Part shown: in pieces, positions 1 through 8,059 of the stretch
How the letters are laid out: every line of letters begins with the position of its first letter
Position numbering within the stretch: the first letter of the stretch is position 1
Source: Lutibacter sp.
GTDB taxonomy: Bacteria; Bacteroidota; Bacteroidia; Flavobacteriales; Flavobacteriaceae
Length of the DNA stretch: 64,000 nt
Assembly (NCBI RefSeq): GCF_030692605.1
Contig: NZ_JAUYUD010000010.1
Coordinates: 30,798 to 94,797 of the forward strand
Reading direction: 5' to 3'
Program-made: the position numbers and the translations under genes
Notes under the pieces: model-generated
What the model saw: only the letters and a program-made list of their open reading frames with translations
Databases searched by the model: none
What the model was told of the DNA's origin: nothing

Positions 1-831
1 ATCATAATCGCGCTGAAAATTCAAAATATTTTTAATGTTGGCTCCTCTAAACGCATAAATACTTTGAGAATCATCTCCTACCACACAGATATTTTGAAAC
101 CGATCAGCCAACGCTTTTACAATTAAATATTGAGAATGATTGGTATCTTGATACTCGTCAACCAAAATATATCTAAAACGATTCTGGTATTTTGCCAAAA
201 CAGCTGGAAAACGAGTTAGTAATTCATTGGTTCTTAGTAATAAATCATCAAAATCCATTGCTCCAGATCTAAAACAGCGATTTACGTATTCTTGATATAT
301 TTCACCAATTTTTGGTCGTTGTGCCATTTTATCGGCTTCAATTAACTCAGGATTAGCATAATAGGCTCTAACTGTAATTAAACTATTTTTAAAAGCAGAA
401 ATGCGACCTAAAACTTGTTTCGGTTTATACAACTCCTTATCTAATTGCATTTCTTTAATAATGGAAGTAATTAGTTTAACTGCATCTTGGGTATCGTAAA
501 TTGTAAAGTTTTGCGGAAAACCGAGATGCTCTCCTTCAGACCGTAAAATACGAGCAAAAATGGAGTGAAACGTTCCCATCCATAAATTTTTAGCTTCTGA
601 TATTCCAACAACGCTAGCAATCCTATTTTTCATTTCCCGTGCCGCTTTATTGGTAAAAGTCAATGCTAAAATATTAAAAGCATCAACCTTTTCACTCATT
701 AAATGAGCAATCCGATACATTAATACCCTTGTTTTTCCAGATCCTGCACCCGCAATAATTATCATGGGCCCATTTTTATGTAAAACAGCAGCTTTTTGAG
801 ATTCGTTAAGATTGTTAAGGTAATTATTCAA
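1..831 (-). CDS. uvrD: ATP-dependent DNA helicase UvrD/PcrA, N-terminal part
   Basis: Superfamily 1 3'-5' DNA helicase used in nucleotide excision and mismatch repair. The first 277 codons are present; the rest lies beyond the left edge. Visible motifs: Q-motif region LNESQKAAV, Walker A GAGSGKT, motif Ia LTFTNKAAREM, Walker B LVDEYQDTN and motif III VGDDSQSIYAFRGAN. No ATG is available: an in-frame TAA lies three codons upstream, and the first usable codon is TTG at 831, read as MNNYLNNLNES. A TAnnTTTG box with a TTG element at -33 sits just upstream and fits that start. The family is certain; whether this paralogue is called UvrD or PcrA cannot be settled from the part seen. Confidence 0.93.
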   Translation of the reverse strand, partial: MNNYLNNLNESQKAAVLHKNGPMIIIAGAGSGKTRVLMYRIAHLMSEKVDAFNILALTFTNKAAREMKNRIASVVGISEAKNLWMGTFHSIFARILRSEGEHLGFPQNFTIYDTQDAVKLITSIIKEMQLDKELYKPKQVLGRISAFKNSLITVRAYYANPELIEADKMAQRPKIGEIYQEYVNRCFRSGAMDFDDLLLRTNELLTRFPAVLAKYQNRFRYILVDEYQDTNHSQYLIVKALADRFQNICVVGDDSQSIYAFRGANIKNILNFQRDYD

Positions 832-848
832 AAGAAATATTTAGAGTT

Positions 849-879
849 CAAAAATACTATTCCCTTTTTAGTTGAACAA
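849..879 (-). promoter_or_regulatory. Promoter of the helicase gene
   Basis: On the minus strand TATTTTTG (849-856) matches the Bacteroidetes -7 word TAnnTTTG. A TTG (877-879) lies 20 bp upstream as the -33 element. Transcription would start about 10 bases before the TTG initiation codon at 831. Confidence 0.5.
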
Positions 880-905
880 TAAAAGTTATTGACAATGGTA
901 ATTTC

Positions 906-2126
906 TCATGCTTTTTTAGTATGCAAGAATAGAGTGCTAAAAACACCAAGAATTCCTAAAACAATTACAAAACTAAAAATAAACAAAAAGAAGTTATATT
1001 TTTCAATTGGCTGAAAACCACATAAGTATAAAAATCCTTGTAAAAATAATATAACTTCTGTAAAAAGTACCCCAATCAAAAATAAAACTATTCCAACCCT
1101 TGAAAGCACTGTTGAAAATGATATTTTTTTTAATTGAGCTAAAATTAAAAATAAAAAAACACTCATAAAAGCTAACGTAAATAAATGCAAATAACCAATA
1201 ATGAAAAATGTCTTTAATAATATACTTTTTTCAATGAAATACGGAAAAGAGGATAAAATTTGACTTCCTATTTTTAAACTGTAAGCGACTATCACAAAAA
1301 TCAGTAATAATTTTGAAATAAAATTCCAATTTAATTTGGAGTGAACATTGCTTATTATTTTTAATAAAAACAACAAGGAGATTAGCTGAAGAATGGATGA
1401 AATAAATCCGATAACATAGAAAAATGAAGATACATTACTCCATAAAACAGATAAAAAATAGGCAGGTATACAAGCACTATTTAAATAAATAAAAAACAGC
1501 TTTTTGTATTTTTCAGAAATGTTAATATTTTGACTTTCAAAAATTTTAAATAACAATCCGAATAGTGCAAAAACAAAAAAACCATTATATAAAAAATGTA
1601 AATAAAAATATATGGTATTGTAATATAAATCTGTTTTTCCTTGAGAAATAATTACGTATACTAAAAACCACGTTGCCAAACTTGAAAGCAAGTAATAATA
1701 AATTCCATATTGAATTAATTTACTTGAAGTCCCAATTATAGTCATGTCTTTTAATATTCTGAAAGACAATACATAAGATGTTATTCCGAAAACTGCCAAT
1801 AAAATTATAGAAAATGTTTTATAACCACTTGTTGGAAAACTAATAAGCATCAAAGTAACAACTATAAGTATTATGATTAAGGTTATTTTATAGGTATTAT
1901 TTAATTTATTACTTGGAACAAAAAAATGAATAATGGCCCCAATAGTTGCCAAATATCCCCAACCCAAAAAGGCAACATGAGAATGGCCTTGAACTAAATG
2001 ATTGTACCGACCAATTTGAAAAGGAAATGCAAAATTAAAGCGTATTAACAAACCTGTAATTCCAGATAATAAAAATAATAGAATTGCAATAATGAATAAT
2101 TGTTTTGAAATAAAATTTTGTAACAT
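906..2126 (-). CDS. Polytopic membrane protein, possibly cytochrome-oxidase-I/NnrS-like
   Basis: A 406-residue protein made almost entirely of hydrophobic helices, about 12 by eye. The first helices contain conserved-looking histidines at H43, H48 and H50 (YNHLVQGHSHVAFLGW), and another motif HFLYNGFFVFALFGLLF lies near residue 177. The GHSHVAFLGW segment resembles the haem-binding helix pattern of subunit-I-like and NnrS-like membrane proteins, but the full set of oxidase ligands is not evident. It stands alone between the helicase and the FadL-type gene, on the same strand. The membrane location is secure; a haem or nitric-oxide-related role is only suggested. Confidence 0.6.
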   Translation of the reverse strand: MLQNFISKQLFIIAILLFLLSGITGLLIRFNFAFPFQIGRYNHLVQGHSHVAFLGWGYLATIGAIIHFFVPSNKLNNTYKITLIIILIVVTLMLISFPTSGYKTFSIILLAVFGITSYVLSFRILKDMTIIGTSSKLIQYGIYYYLLSSLATWFLVYVIISQGKTDLYYNTIYFYLHFLYNGFFVFALFGLLFKIFESQNINISEKYKKLFFIYLNSACIPAYFLSVLWSNVSSFFYVIGFISSILQLISLLFLLKIISNVHSKLNWNFISKLLLIFVIVAYSLKIGSQILSSFPYFIEKSILLKTFFIIGYLHLFTLAFMSVFLFLILAQLKKISFSTVLSRVGIVLFLIGVLFTEVILFLQGFLYLCGFQPIEKYNFFLFIFSFVIVLGILGVFSTLFLHTKKA

Positions 2127-2191
2127 TCTTGATTTTTAAGGTTACAAATTAACAAGAAAATAAAATAGATAGGTGTAATTTTTATAAAAAA

Positions 2192-2213
2192 AACGGCTTC
2201 TATTGAAGCCGTT
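2192..2213 (-). terminator. Terminator after the FadL-type gene
   Basis: Perfect 9-bp stem AACGGCTTC/GAAGCCGTT with a TATT loop, followed on the minus strand by a run of T. It lies about 20 bases past the stop codon at 2235. Confidence 0.8.
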
Positions 2214-2234
2214 CATATTTGATACTTTAAAAAA

Positions 2235-3575
2235 TTATTTAGTAAAGGTATAAGTTACTCCTAACATAATCATATCTGTTGTCATTTCATAACCAACTTT
2301 AGTTCCTGGAATTGCACCATAAGGATTAGATGCAGAAGCCATTCTAGGATCCATAATTTTACCTTCTGTTTTTCCATCACTTGCGCCATGGTGATAAACA
2401 CCATTTAATGTAAAGTTTTCGGTTAATGGATGACTAAATCCAAATTGGAATGCATTTTTAATGACTGCTGTAGCGGGAGTTGAGAAAAAGGCTAATTCTT
2501 CATCAATTGGATTGCTACTGTATGTATAACCTATTCTTAAAGGAAGTTTAGAAAATCCTTTATATTGTAAACCTAATGATAGTATTTGAACATTTTTCCA
2601 TCCAAAACCTTTTACTGAACCTGTTGGATTCCATCCTTTTTCTTCAAAACCAGCAGTATTTTCGTAATCTACTTGTCTAAAATCTGCAGCAAAATCAATA
2701 ATTTCATTTGAATAACCAAAACCTACAGAAATAATAGCTGGATAATCCATATTAAAAGCATTCTCAGTTGTAGCATTATTTAAATGAGTATTAGTGAATT
2801 CTAGATCACTGAATTTTTGAGCAGTTTTATAAGAAGCACCTAATTTTATTCCACCTTTTGAATGATAAAATACTCCAAATTGTGCACCATACCCTATCGC
2901 AGATGCCTTGTCACTTATTCCATAACCAGCTGCATTTGGACTAGCTGTTGGATTTGGAGCTAATTCTAATGCACCATAATTAATGGTAGGTTGTACCCCA
3001 ATAGAAAAAGATTCAGAAACTTCATAAGCCCAAGTTAATCCTACTTGCAATAACATATAATCTGATTCTAAAAGACCAAATCCCATTGCTTGTTGTGGGT
3101 AATTAATTGGGTTTGAGTTTATTGTAGGGTTAAAACTTGGACTCATTGGATTATTTGCTTCTTCTGGAAAAGTAACTCCAAAACCACTAATACCAAAAGC
3201 AGATGCTCCAAAAGTGTGTTTGCTTCCTTCTTTACCCCAAACCATTGCCAATGCAGGCATAGGTGAAACTCCTCTATCATCTTTAGTAACTCCAGATACC
3301 GCAGGCGCTCCTGGTCCTAACATATTTGCAGGTAAACTTGAGCTCAATTCTGGTGAAGAAAAGAAAGCTCCAATGTTAAAGTCAATTATTTTGCTGTCGA
3401 ATACCGATAACGCTGCAGGATTCCATTGAATTGCACCGCTAATATTTAATGGTTGTGCCGTAGAAGCTCCCCCCATAGACATGTTAACAGCTCCAACGCC
3501 TTGCATAATATGCCCTGCTTGGGCAAAAGTTGCAGTTGTAAAAAGTACTGCTACAAATTTTAATAAATTTCTCAT
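2235..3575 (-). CDS. FadL/OmpP1/TodX-family outer-membrane transport protein
   Basis: 446 residues with an N-terminal signal peptide (cleavage near TFAQA-GH). Right after it comes QGVGAVNMSMGGAST, the family hallmark in which the mature N-terminus plugs the barrel. The rest is alternating beta-strand sequence ending in an aromatic residue close to the C-terminus (MLGVTYTFTK), as in 14-strand barrels of this family. FadL-type channels take up long-chain fatty acids or aromatic hydrocarbons across the outer membrane; the substrate here is unknown. It is a single gene with its own terminator and a possible TAnnTTTG promoter about 90 bases upstream. Confidence 0.88.
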   Translation of the reverse strand: MRNLLKFVAVLFTTATFAQAGHIMQGVGAVNMSMGGASTAQPLNISGAIQWNPAALSVFDSKIIDFNIGAFFSSPELSSSLPANMLGPGAPAVSGVTKDDRGVSPMPALAMVWGKEGSKHTFGASAFGISGFGVTFPEEANNPMSPSFNPTINSNPINYPQQAMGFGLLESDYMLLQVGLTWAYEVSESFSIGVQPTINYGALELAPNPTASPNAAGYGISDKASAIGYGAQFGVFYHSKGGIKLGASYKTAQKFSDLEFTNTHLNNATTENAFNMDYPAIISVGFGYSNEIIDFAADFRQVDYENTAGFEEKGWNPTGSVKGFGWKNVQILSLGLQYKGFSKLPLRIGYTYSSNPIDEELAFFSTPATAVIKNAFQFGFSHPLTENFTLNGVYHHGASDGKTEGKIMDPRMASASNPYGAIPGTKVGYEMTTDMIMLGVTYTFTK

Positions 3576-3663
3576 AATTATTAGTTCAATTTAAATTAAT
3601 GTTTTTATTACTTTGTAACAATTGTTACATATTGATTATCAATATGTTATATTTATTACATAG

Positions 3664-3671
3664 CAAAAATA
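3664..3671 (-). promoter_or_regulatory. Possible -7 box for the FadL-type gene
   Basis: TATTTTTG on the minus strand fits TAnnTTTG. It would give a leader of roughly 80 bases before the ATG at 3575. No clear -33 TTG was found, so this is tentative. Confidence 0.35.
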
Positions 3672-3738
3672 ACAGGTTTAAAACATTAAATAACTGATAA
3701 ATATCATCGTTCATAGTGTTTTTTTAATTTCAAGTAAT

Positions 3739-3746
3739 TAACTTTG
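3739..3746 (+). promoter_or_regulatory. -7 box for the 3764 gene
   Basis: TAACTTTG fits TAnnTTTG and lies 17 bases before the ATG, so the leader would be very short. No obvious -33 TTG. Confidence 0.4.
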
Positions 3747-3763
3747 GATTTTAATTTAAAATC

Positions 3764-4285
3764 ATGAATTTACAATTATTTTTTGATATCATTTCATATA
3801 CGATCCCATCAGTTATTACGGGAACCGTAGCTTATTATTTTTTTCTAACACATGTTAAAAGTGAACAGAATAGGCATCGATTTTTATTATTAAAAGAAAA
3901 TCAAAAAGATGCACTACCTATAAGACTTCAAGCTTATGAGCGAATGGCATTATTTTTAGAACGAATGAATCTTTCTAACCTTTTAGTGAGAATAACTTCT
4001 GTAAATAACGATAAACAAGCGTATGTAGTAAGTATTATAAACACTATTGAACAAGAATTTGAGCACAACTTGTCACAACAGATATATATGACCGATCAAT
4101 GTTGGAGTGTAATAGTAGCATCAAAAAATGCAACCATACATAGTATCAAAAAAACTGCTGAAAACGAAAAGATTATTACCGCTCAAGATTTACGTGAAGA
4201 AATTTTAAGAAATAGTTTAAATTCAATTTCTCCAGTACAGCATTCATTAACTTTTATTAAAAGTGAGGTAGCTTCTATATTTTAA
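3764..4285 (+). CDS. Small membrane-anchored protein (DUF7935-like)
   Basis: 173 residues. One transmembrane helix at about residues 8-28 (IISYTIPSVITGTVAYYFFL) is followed by a soluble, charged, mainly helical domain containing LPIRLQAYERMALFLERMNLSN. This matches my memory of a conserved flavobacterial protein of unknown function. The C-terminal part ends in a hydrophobic stretch, SPVQHSLTFIKSEVASIF. Monocistronic, with a short leader and a terminator overlapping its stop codon. No function can be proposed. Confidence 0.75.
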   Translation: MNLQLFFDIISYTIPSVITGTVAYYFFLTHVKSEQNRHRFLLLKENQKDALPIRLQAYERMALFLERMNLSNLLVRITSVNNDKQAYVVSIINTIEQEFEHNLSQQIYMTDQCWSVIVASKNATIHSIKKTAENEKIITAQDLREEILRNSLNSISPVQHSLTFIKSEVASIF

Positions 4286-4317
4286 AGTGATTCCTGTTAA
4301 AATCAGGAATCACTTTA
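4283..4317. terminator. Bidirectional terminator between convergent genes
   Basis: Perfect 14-bp stem TAAAGTGATTCCTG/CAGGAATCACTTTA with a 7-base loop. It serves the plus-strand gene ending at 4285 and the minus-strand receptor ending at 4325. Confidence 0.85.
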
Positions 4318-4324
4318 TATTGCA

Positions 4325-6232
4325 TTAAAACTTAAAATCTAAACCAATTTTAAAATTTCTCCCTTTTGTAGTATAACCTATGGTTTCTACATAACCGTTA
4401 TTAAATATATTATTTATTTGTGCAAAAACCAATATTTTATTTTTTATAATGGAATAACTTCCATAAAAATCAACCAAATTATAGGCCGCTAATTCAATAT
4501 TTGAACCTGTTCCCCATTGATCAAAGTAAGTTCTTTGCGAAATATTCTTAAAATTCAAAGACAAGTACGTGTTTTTTAAAACTGTTGTTTCAACCATAGC
4601 TGTAAATTTGTTTTTAGGAATATAATCAAAATCAGCACTTTTGTTGGTGTAAGTATATCCAAGTTTAAAATTTACATCTTTTATTACATCAATTTTTAAT
4701 TCACTCTCAATTCCTTTAGCATTTATTGTTTTGTTAGCATTTTGATACGTTATATAATCGGGTAAAATAATGGCATTGCTTATTTCTCTATAAAAGAACA
4801 CGGTATTTAATTCAATTTCTTTTTTAATTGAATAAATAAAACCAGCTTCAAAGGCACTATCTTCTTCAGGTTTTAAATCTAAATTTCCGTATTGAGAAAA
4901 TAATTGATACGTACTAGGCGCAATAAAAGCAGTACTATAAGAAGTTATTAAACGTAAATTATTTGAAAAATTATAAGACGGATTTACATTGTAAACTAAA
5001 TGATTTCCATACTCACTATGCAAATTTAACCGAACACCCGAATTTATATTAAATCCTGAAGTGGAATTGTAAACCACCGTAAAATAAGGATCAATCGTAT
5101 TATAATTTGCTACACTTTCATCAATATTGCCATACGGACTACTAGTTTTATTGTTTTGATCTTGAAAATTTACACCTGTAATTAATTGAAATTTTTCAGA
5201 GAATTTATAATCATTTACTACATCCGCATACAAACTTTCTCCTTCATATTCAAAATGATCTACCCCATTTGTCCAAGCATTAAAACTATCAAATGTTCTT
5301 TCATTTTTATTAAAAGATGCTACTAGTTTTAAGTTTCCCTTGTTGTATTTAAAGTTTGAAGTTAGTCCAAATCTATTTTGAGTGTTTTTACCTTTGTTTA
5401 TATCTGAATCTGTAAAAGCACCTCCATCATAATCATACACATCTTTATCATAATTATTGAATAAGGTTACACTCCAATTGTTTGAAAAATTATAGCCCAT
5501 TCTTACATAGCTATTAATTGGTTGAAACTTATCGTTTTCAAATTTTATAGCGCTTTTTTCATCACTTGCTTCTGAAAGTCCATTAATATTTGAAGCATTT
5601 ACAGATACCAAATAGTTAAACTTTTTTAAACTTCCATTCAACGCTATATTTTGATTGAAATCCAATAAATTTATAGAATTCTCTTTTTGAGAATTATTAG
5701 TTCCTGCAGAAACCTGATAATGTAATGAAATTGATTTTTTTTCTGACTCTTTTAGTTTAATATTTATTACCCCTGTAGCGGCCCCAGAACCATATAAAGT
5801 GCTTGCTGCACCATTCATAATTTCAATTGATTCAATTTGAGAAATGGTGAGTAAACGCAAATCAAATTCATTGTTAATGCCTGAAGGGTCGCTTAGTGGA
5901 ACGCCATCAATAAGAACCAATGTTTGGTAACCTCTACCTCCTCTTACAAAGGCACTTTTGTTTTTCCCAGCTGAGCTATTATTTCCATTAATTTGAATTC
6001 CGGCTAAGTTATCCAACACATCAGCAACGGTTTTACCTTGTAAATTAACTAAATCCTCTGCTTTAATTTGGTAAATAACTTTACCTATTTTTTCCTTTTC
6101 AATGGCAAATTTTGTTGCTACTAGTACAACTTCTTTTAATTCTTCTACTTTTTCAGTTTTTTCTTGAGCTTTTAAAGTACTTACTATTAAAAACATACAA
6201 ATAACACTAACATAAAATGATCTTTTTTTCAT
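4325..6232 (-). CDS. btuB: TonB-dependent cobalamin receptor (BtuB-like)
   Basis: 635-residue outer-membrane receptor for vitamin B12 or related corrinoids. Signal peptide to about residue 22, then a plug domain (about 45-150) with VADVLDNLAGIQINGNNSS, LVLIDGVPL and the GSGAATGVINIKL end of the plug. The 22-strand barrel ends with phenylalanine (KIGLDFKF). Its length is close to BtuB (about 600). The substrate assignment rests on the strong cobalamin riboswitch in its leader and on the divergent BtuF-like gene. A TonB-box-like segment (ELKEVVLVATK) follows the signal peptide. It should be repressed when cobalamin is plentiful. Confidence 0.9.
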   Translation of the reverse strand: MKKRSFYVSVICMFLIVSTLKAQEKTEKVEELKEVVLVATKFAIEKEKIGKVIYQIKAEDLVNLQGKTVADVLDNLAGIQINGNNSSAGKNKSAFVRGGRGYQTLVLIDGVPLSDPSGINNEFDLRLLTISQIESIEIMNGAASTLYGSGAATGVINIKLKESEKKSISLHYQVSAGTNNSQKENSINLLDFNQNIALNGSLKKFNYLVSVNASNINGLSEASDEKSAIKFENDKFQPINSYVRMGYNFSNNWSVTLFNNYDKDVYDYDGGAFTDSDINKGKNTQNRFGLTSNFKYNKGNLKLVASFNKNERTFDSFNAWTNGVDHFEYEGESLYADVVNDYKFSEKFQLITGVNFQDQNNKTSSPYGNIDESVANYNTIDPYFTVVYNSTSGFNINSGVRLNLHSEYGNHLVYNVNPSYNFSNNLRLITSYSTAFIAPSTYQLFSQYGNLDLKPEEDSAFEAGFIYSIKKEIELNTVFFYREISNAIILPDYITYQNANKTINAKGIESELKIDVIKDVNFKLGYTYTNKSADFDYIPKNKFTAMVETTVLKNTYLSLNFKNISQRTYFDQWGTGSNIELAAYNLVDFYGSYSIIKNKILVFAQINNIFNNGYVETIGYTTKGRNFKIGLDFKF

Positions 6233-6297
6233 TTTTGAATTGATTTAAATTAATAAATTAAATCAGGTAAATTTTTCAAGTATAGAAAACCATACTC

Positions 6298-6321
6298 AAA
6301 CCTTTCGCCCGAAAGTTTGAA
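6298..6321 (-). promoter_or_regulatory. Hairpin in the riboswitch expression platform
   Basis: Between the B12 box and the btuB start the transcript can form CAAACTTTC/GAAAGGTTTG with a GGGC-type loop and one bulged G. It has no long T-run, so it is more likely the loop partner or a translation-controlling hairpin than a terminator. Its role is inferred. Confidence 0.45.
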
Positions 6322-6334
6322 CTATTTTGATTGT

Positions 6335-6511
6335 GGCAGGTCTCCTGGCTTGCGTATTGTTATTTACCTTCCCATTCACATTGAACAGTGGTTTAAAGTG
6401 TAATAACAACCATCGAAATAAATCGACAAAGCATACAGTTGCGGGAACAGCGTTGGAATTTAACCAACTTCCCTTTTCACTCTTGCATACTGAAGTATAC
6501 GCGAGAACCAT
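6335..6511 (-). promoter_or_regulatory. Cobalamin riboswitch
   Basis: Read on the minus strand, the element has the conserved core of the AdoCbl aptamer: an early GGTTC, then GGGAAGTTGGTTAAATTCC, then GTTCCCGCAACTGTATGC, and finally the B12 box GCAAGCCAGGAGACCTGCC (6335-6353). Order and spacing match the family. It lies in the 5' leader of btuB, with its start codon about 100 bases downstream. Binding of coenzyme B12 is expected to switch the receptor off. The divergent binding-protein gene starts from its own promoter and is not under this element. Confidence 0.96.
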
Positions 6512-6520
6512 AATCTGGCG

Positions 6521-6528
6521 CAAAATTA
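6521..6528 (-). promoter_or_regulatory. -7 box of the riboswitch/btuB transcript
   Basis: TAATTTTG on the minus strand fits TAnnTTTG and lies directly upstream of the aptamer, so the transcript would begin at about the first riboswitch base. Confidence 0.55.
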
Positions 6529-6579
6529 ATTAATTCAGACTAATTAGTATCATTTATTTCTATTAAATTTCTAAAATAG

Positions 6580-6587
6580 TACATTTG
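6580..6587 (+). promoter_or_regulatory. -7 box for the BtuF-like gene
   Basis: TACATTTG fits TAnnTTTG, 15 bases before the ATG at 6603. It diverges from the btuB promoter about 55 bp away. Confidence 0.5.
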
Positions 6588-6602
6588 CACAAAAAATAAT
6601 TT

Positions 6603-7742
6603 ATGCGCTCTTATAGTATAATTTGTATTGTGTTAATATTAAGTAGCATAGCTCAATCATCATGCAATGATATTACAAATTCAAAGAAAAAAGAAGAAGT
6701 AGTTGGAGTTAAAACCCAACTAAAATATGCCAAAGGTTTTGAAATAATTACCTACAAAAATTACAAATTACTTCGTATAAAGGCGCCATATCAAAATGCA
6801 ACTGAAACATTCGAGTATGTTTTAACTACCAACAAAACTAAAACTAATTCTGAACTAAATACCATTCAAATTCCTGTAAAAAAATTGGTGGTAACTAGTA
6901 CAACGCATATACCGATGTTAGAATTATTAGAAAGCGAATCCAAATTAATTGGGTATCCAAATACCGATTATATTTCGTCTGAAAAAACAAGAAAATTAAT
7001 TGAAAGTGGAACAATTACTAATTTAGGCAATGAAGAACAAATAAATACAGAGTTGTTGATTAACCTACATCCTGAAGTTGTAATAGGTTTCTCTTTATCA
7101 AGTAATAATAAAATGTTCGAAAACATTCAACAATTAGGAATTCCAGTACTGCTAAACGGCGATTGGTTGGAAGAAAGTCCGCTGGGAAGAGCTGAATGGA
7201 TTAAATTTTTTGGTGTTTTGTTTGATAAAGAAAAAGAAGCAGATCGTATTTTTAATAAAATTGAAAAAAATTATGCTGAAGCAGCGTCTCTTGCTAAAAA
7301 AGCAACTACAAAACCTACCGTAATTTCTGGAGGTTTGTTTAAAGATATATGGAATTTACCTGCAGGAGATAGCTTTGAAGCCCAATTTTTGAACGATGCC
7401 CAAACCAATTATTTATGGAAAAATTCTAAAGGAAAAGGAAGCCTTACCTTAAATATTGAAAATGTGTTTGAAAAAGGCCAACAAGCAGAAATTTGGATTT
7501 CTCCTAGTTACTTTACAACCCTCAGTGAAATGGAACAAAGCAATGCAATTTATAAAGAATTTAAAGCCTTTAAAATAAAAGAAGTTTATTCGTTTGTTAA
7601 AAAGAAGGGTGCAACAGGTGGAGTTATTTATTTTGAACTAGCTCCTACCCGACCAGATTTGGTGCTAAAAGACCTTATTAAAATTGCACATCCTGAATTG
7701 TTAAAAAACTATGAATTAACTTTTTATGAAAGATTGAAGTAA
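6603..7742 (+). CDS. btuF: Cobalamin/siderophore ABC-type binding lipoprotein (BtuF-like)
   Basis: 379 residues with a type II signal and lipobox SIAQSSC (Cys20), so anchored by lipid. The periplasmic-binding-protein type III domain starts at about residue 90. It contains VTSTTHIPMLELLESESKLIGYPN and LLINLHPEVVIGFSLSS, both typical of BtuF/FhuD clamshell lobes joined by a long helix. It should hand corrinoid to an inner-membrane permease, which is not encoded nearby. Divergence from a B12-riboswitch-controlled receptor supports cobalamin rather than ferric siderophore. The N-terminal 90 residues are an extra domain compared with plain BtuF. Confidence 0.82.
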   Translation: MRSYSIICIVLILSSIAQSSCNDITNSKKKEEVVGVKTQLKYAKGFEIITYKNYKLLRIKAPYQNATETFEYVLTTNKTKTNSELNTIQIPVKKLVVTSTTHIPMLELLESESKLIGYPNTDYISSEKTRKLIESGTITNLGNEEQINTELLINLHPEVVIGFSLSSNNKMFENIQQLGIPVLLNGDWLEESPLGRAEWIKFFGVLFDKEKEADRIFNKIEKNYAEAASLAKKATTKPTVISGGLFKDIWNLPAGDSFEAQFLNDAQTNYLWKNSKGKGSLTLNIENVFEKGQQAEIWISPSYFTTLSEMEQSNAIYKEFKAFKIKEVYSFVKKKGATGGVIYFELAPTRPDLVLKDLIKIAHPELLKNYELTFYERLK

Positions 7743-8059
7743 GTTTATAGTTAAAAAGTCCTTTTTGTCCTCGTCATTGACGAGTACCCCAGCTCGCGCT
7801 AGCAGGGATTCTTTTAAATTCATACTGCTAATTTAACTTATTTTTTTGAATTTGGGAGTTACCATATTTGTTTTAGCCGCGTTGCAAACGCTACGTTTTA
7901 TGTGCTAATTTATTAGGTACTTGTCACAGACGAGCCAGAGGGATAAAGTAAATTTATTGTTATCAAATGTAAACATTAAATCATTTCGCCAATGTTAAGT
8001 TTTTCCCTAATTATAAGGAATAACAATTGATTTTTAGAGAAAGTTGAGATTATTATAAA
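7743..8059. other. Intergenic region with repeat remnants
   Basis: 317 bp with no open frame of note. At 7770-7786 lies CTCGTCATTGACGAG, a small perfect palindrome, followed by CAGCTCGCGCTAGCAGGG. A longer repeat copy (7875-7943) follows. Both contain CGTC/GACG palindromes, so they may belong to one family. No terminator is evident for either flanking gene. Confidence 0.6.
7875..7943 (+). repeat. Left copy of a ~70-bp direct repeat
   Basis: Begins AGCCGCGTTGCAAACGCTAC and ends near GACGAGCCAGAGGGAT. About 90 percent identical by eye to 14558-14630, in the same orientation. It contains a GTCACAGAC palindromic core. The two copies bracket the redox/two-component block. Confidence 0.85.

Noticed and set aside
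6296..6533. Two overlapping frames (75 and 68 codons) on opposite strands
   Set aside because: They lie inside the cobalamin riboswitch, whose conserved RNA core explains the sequence.
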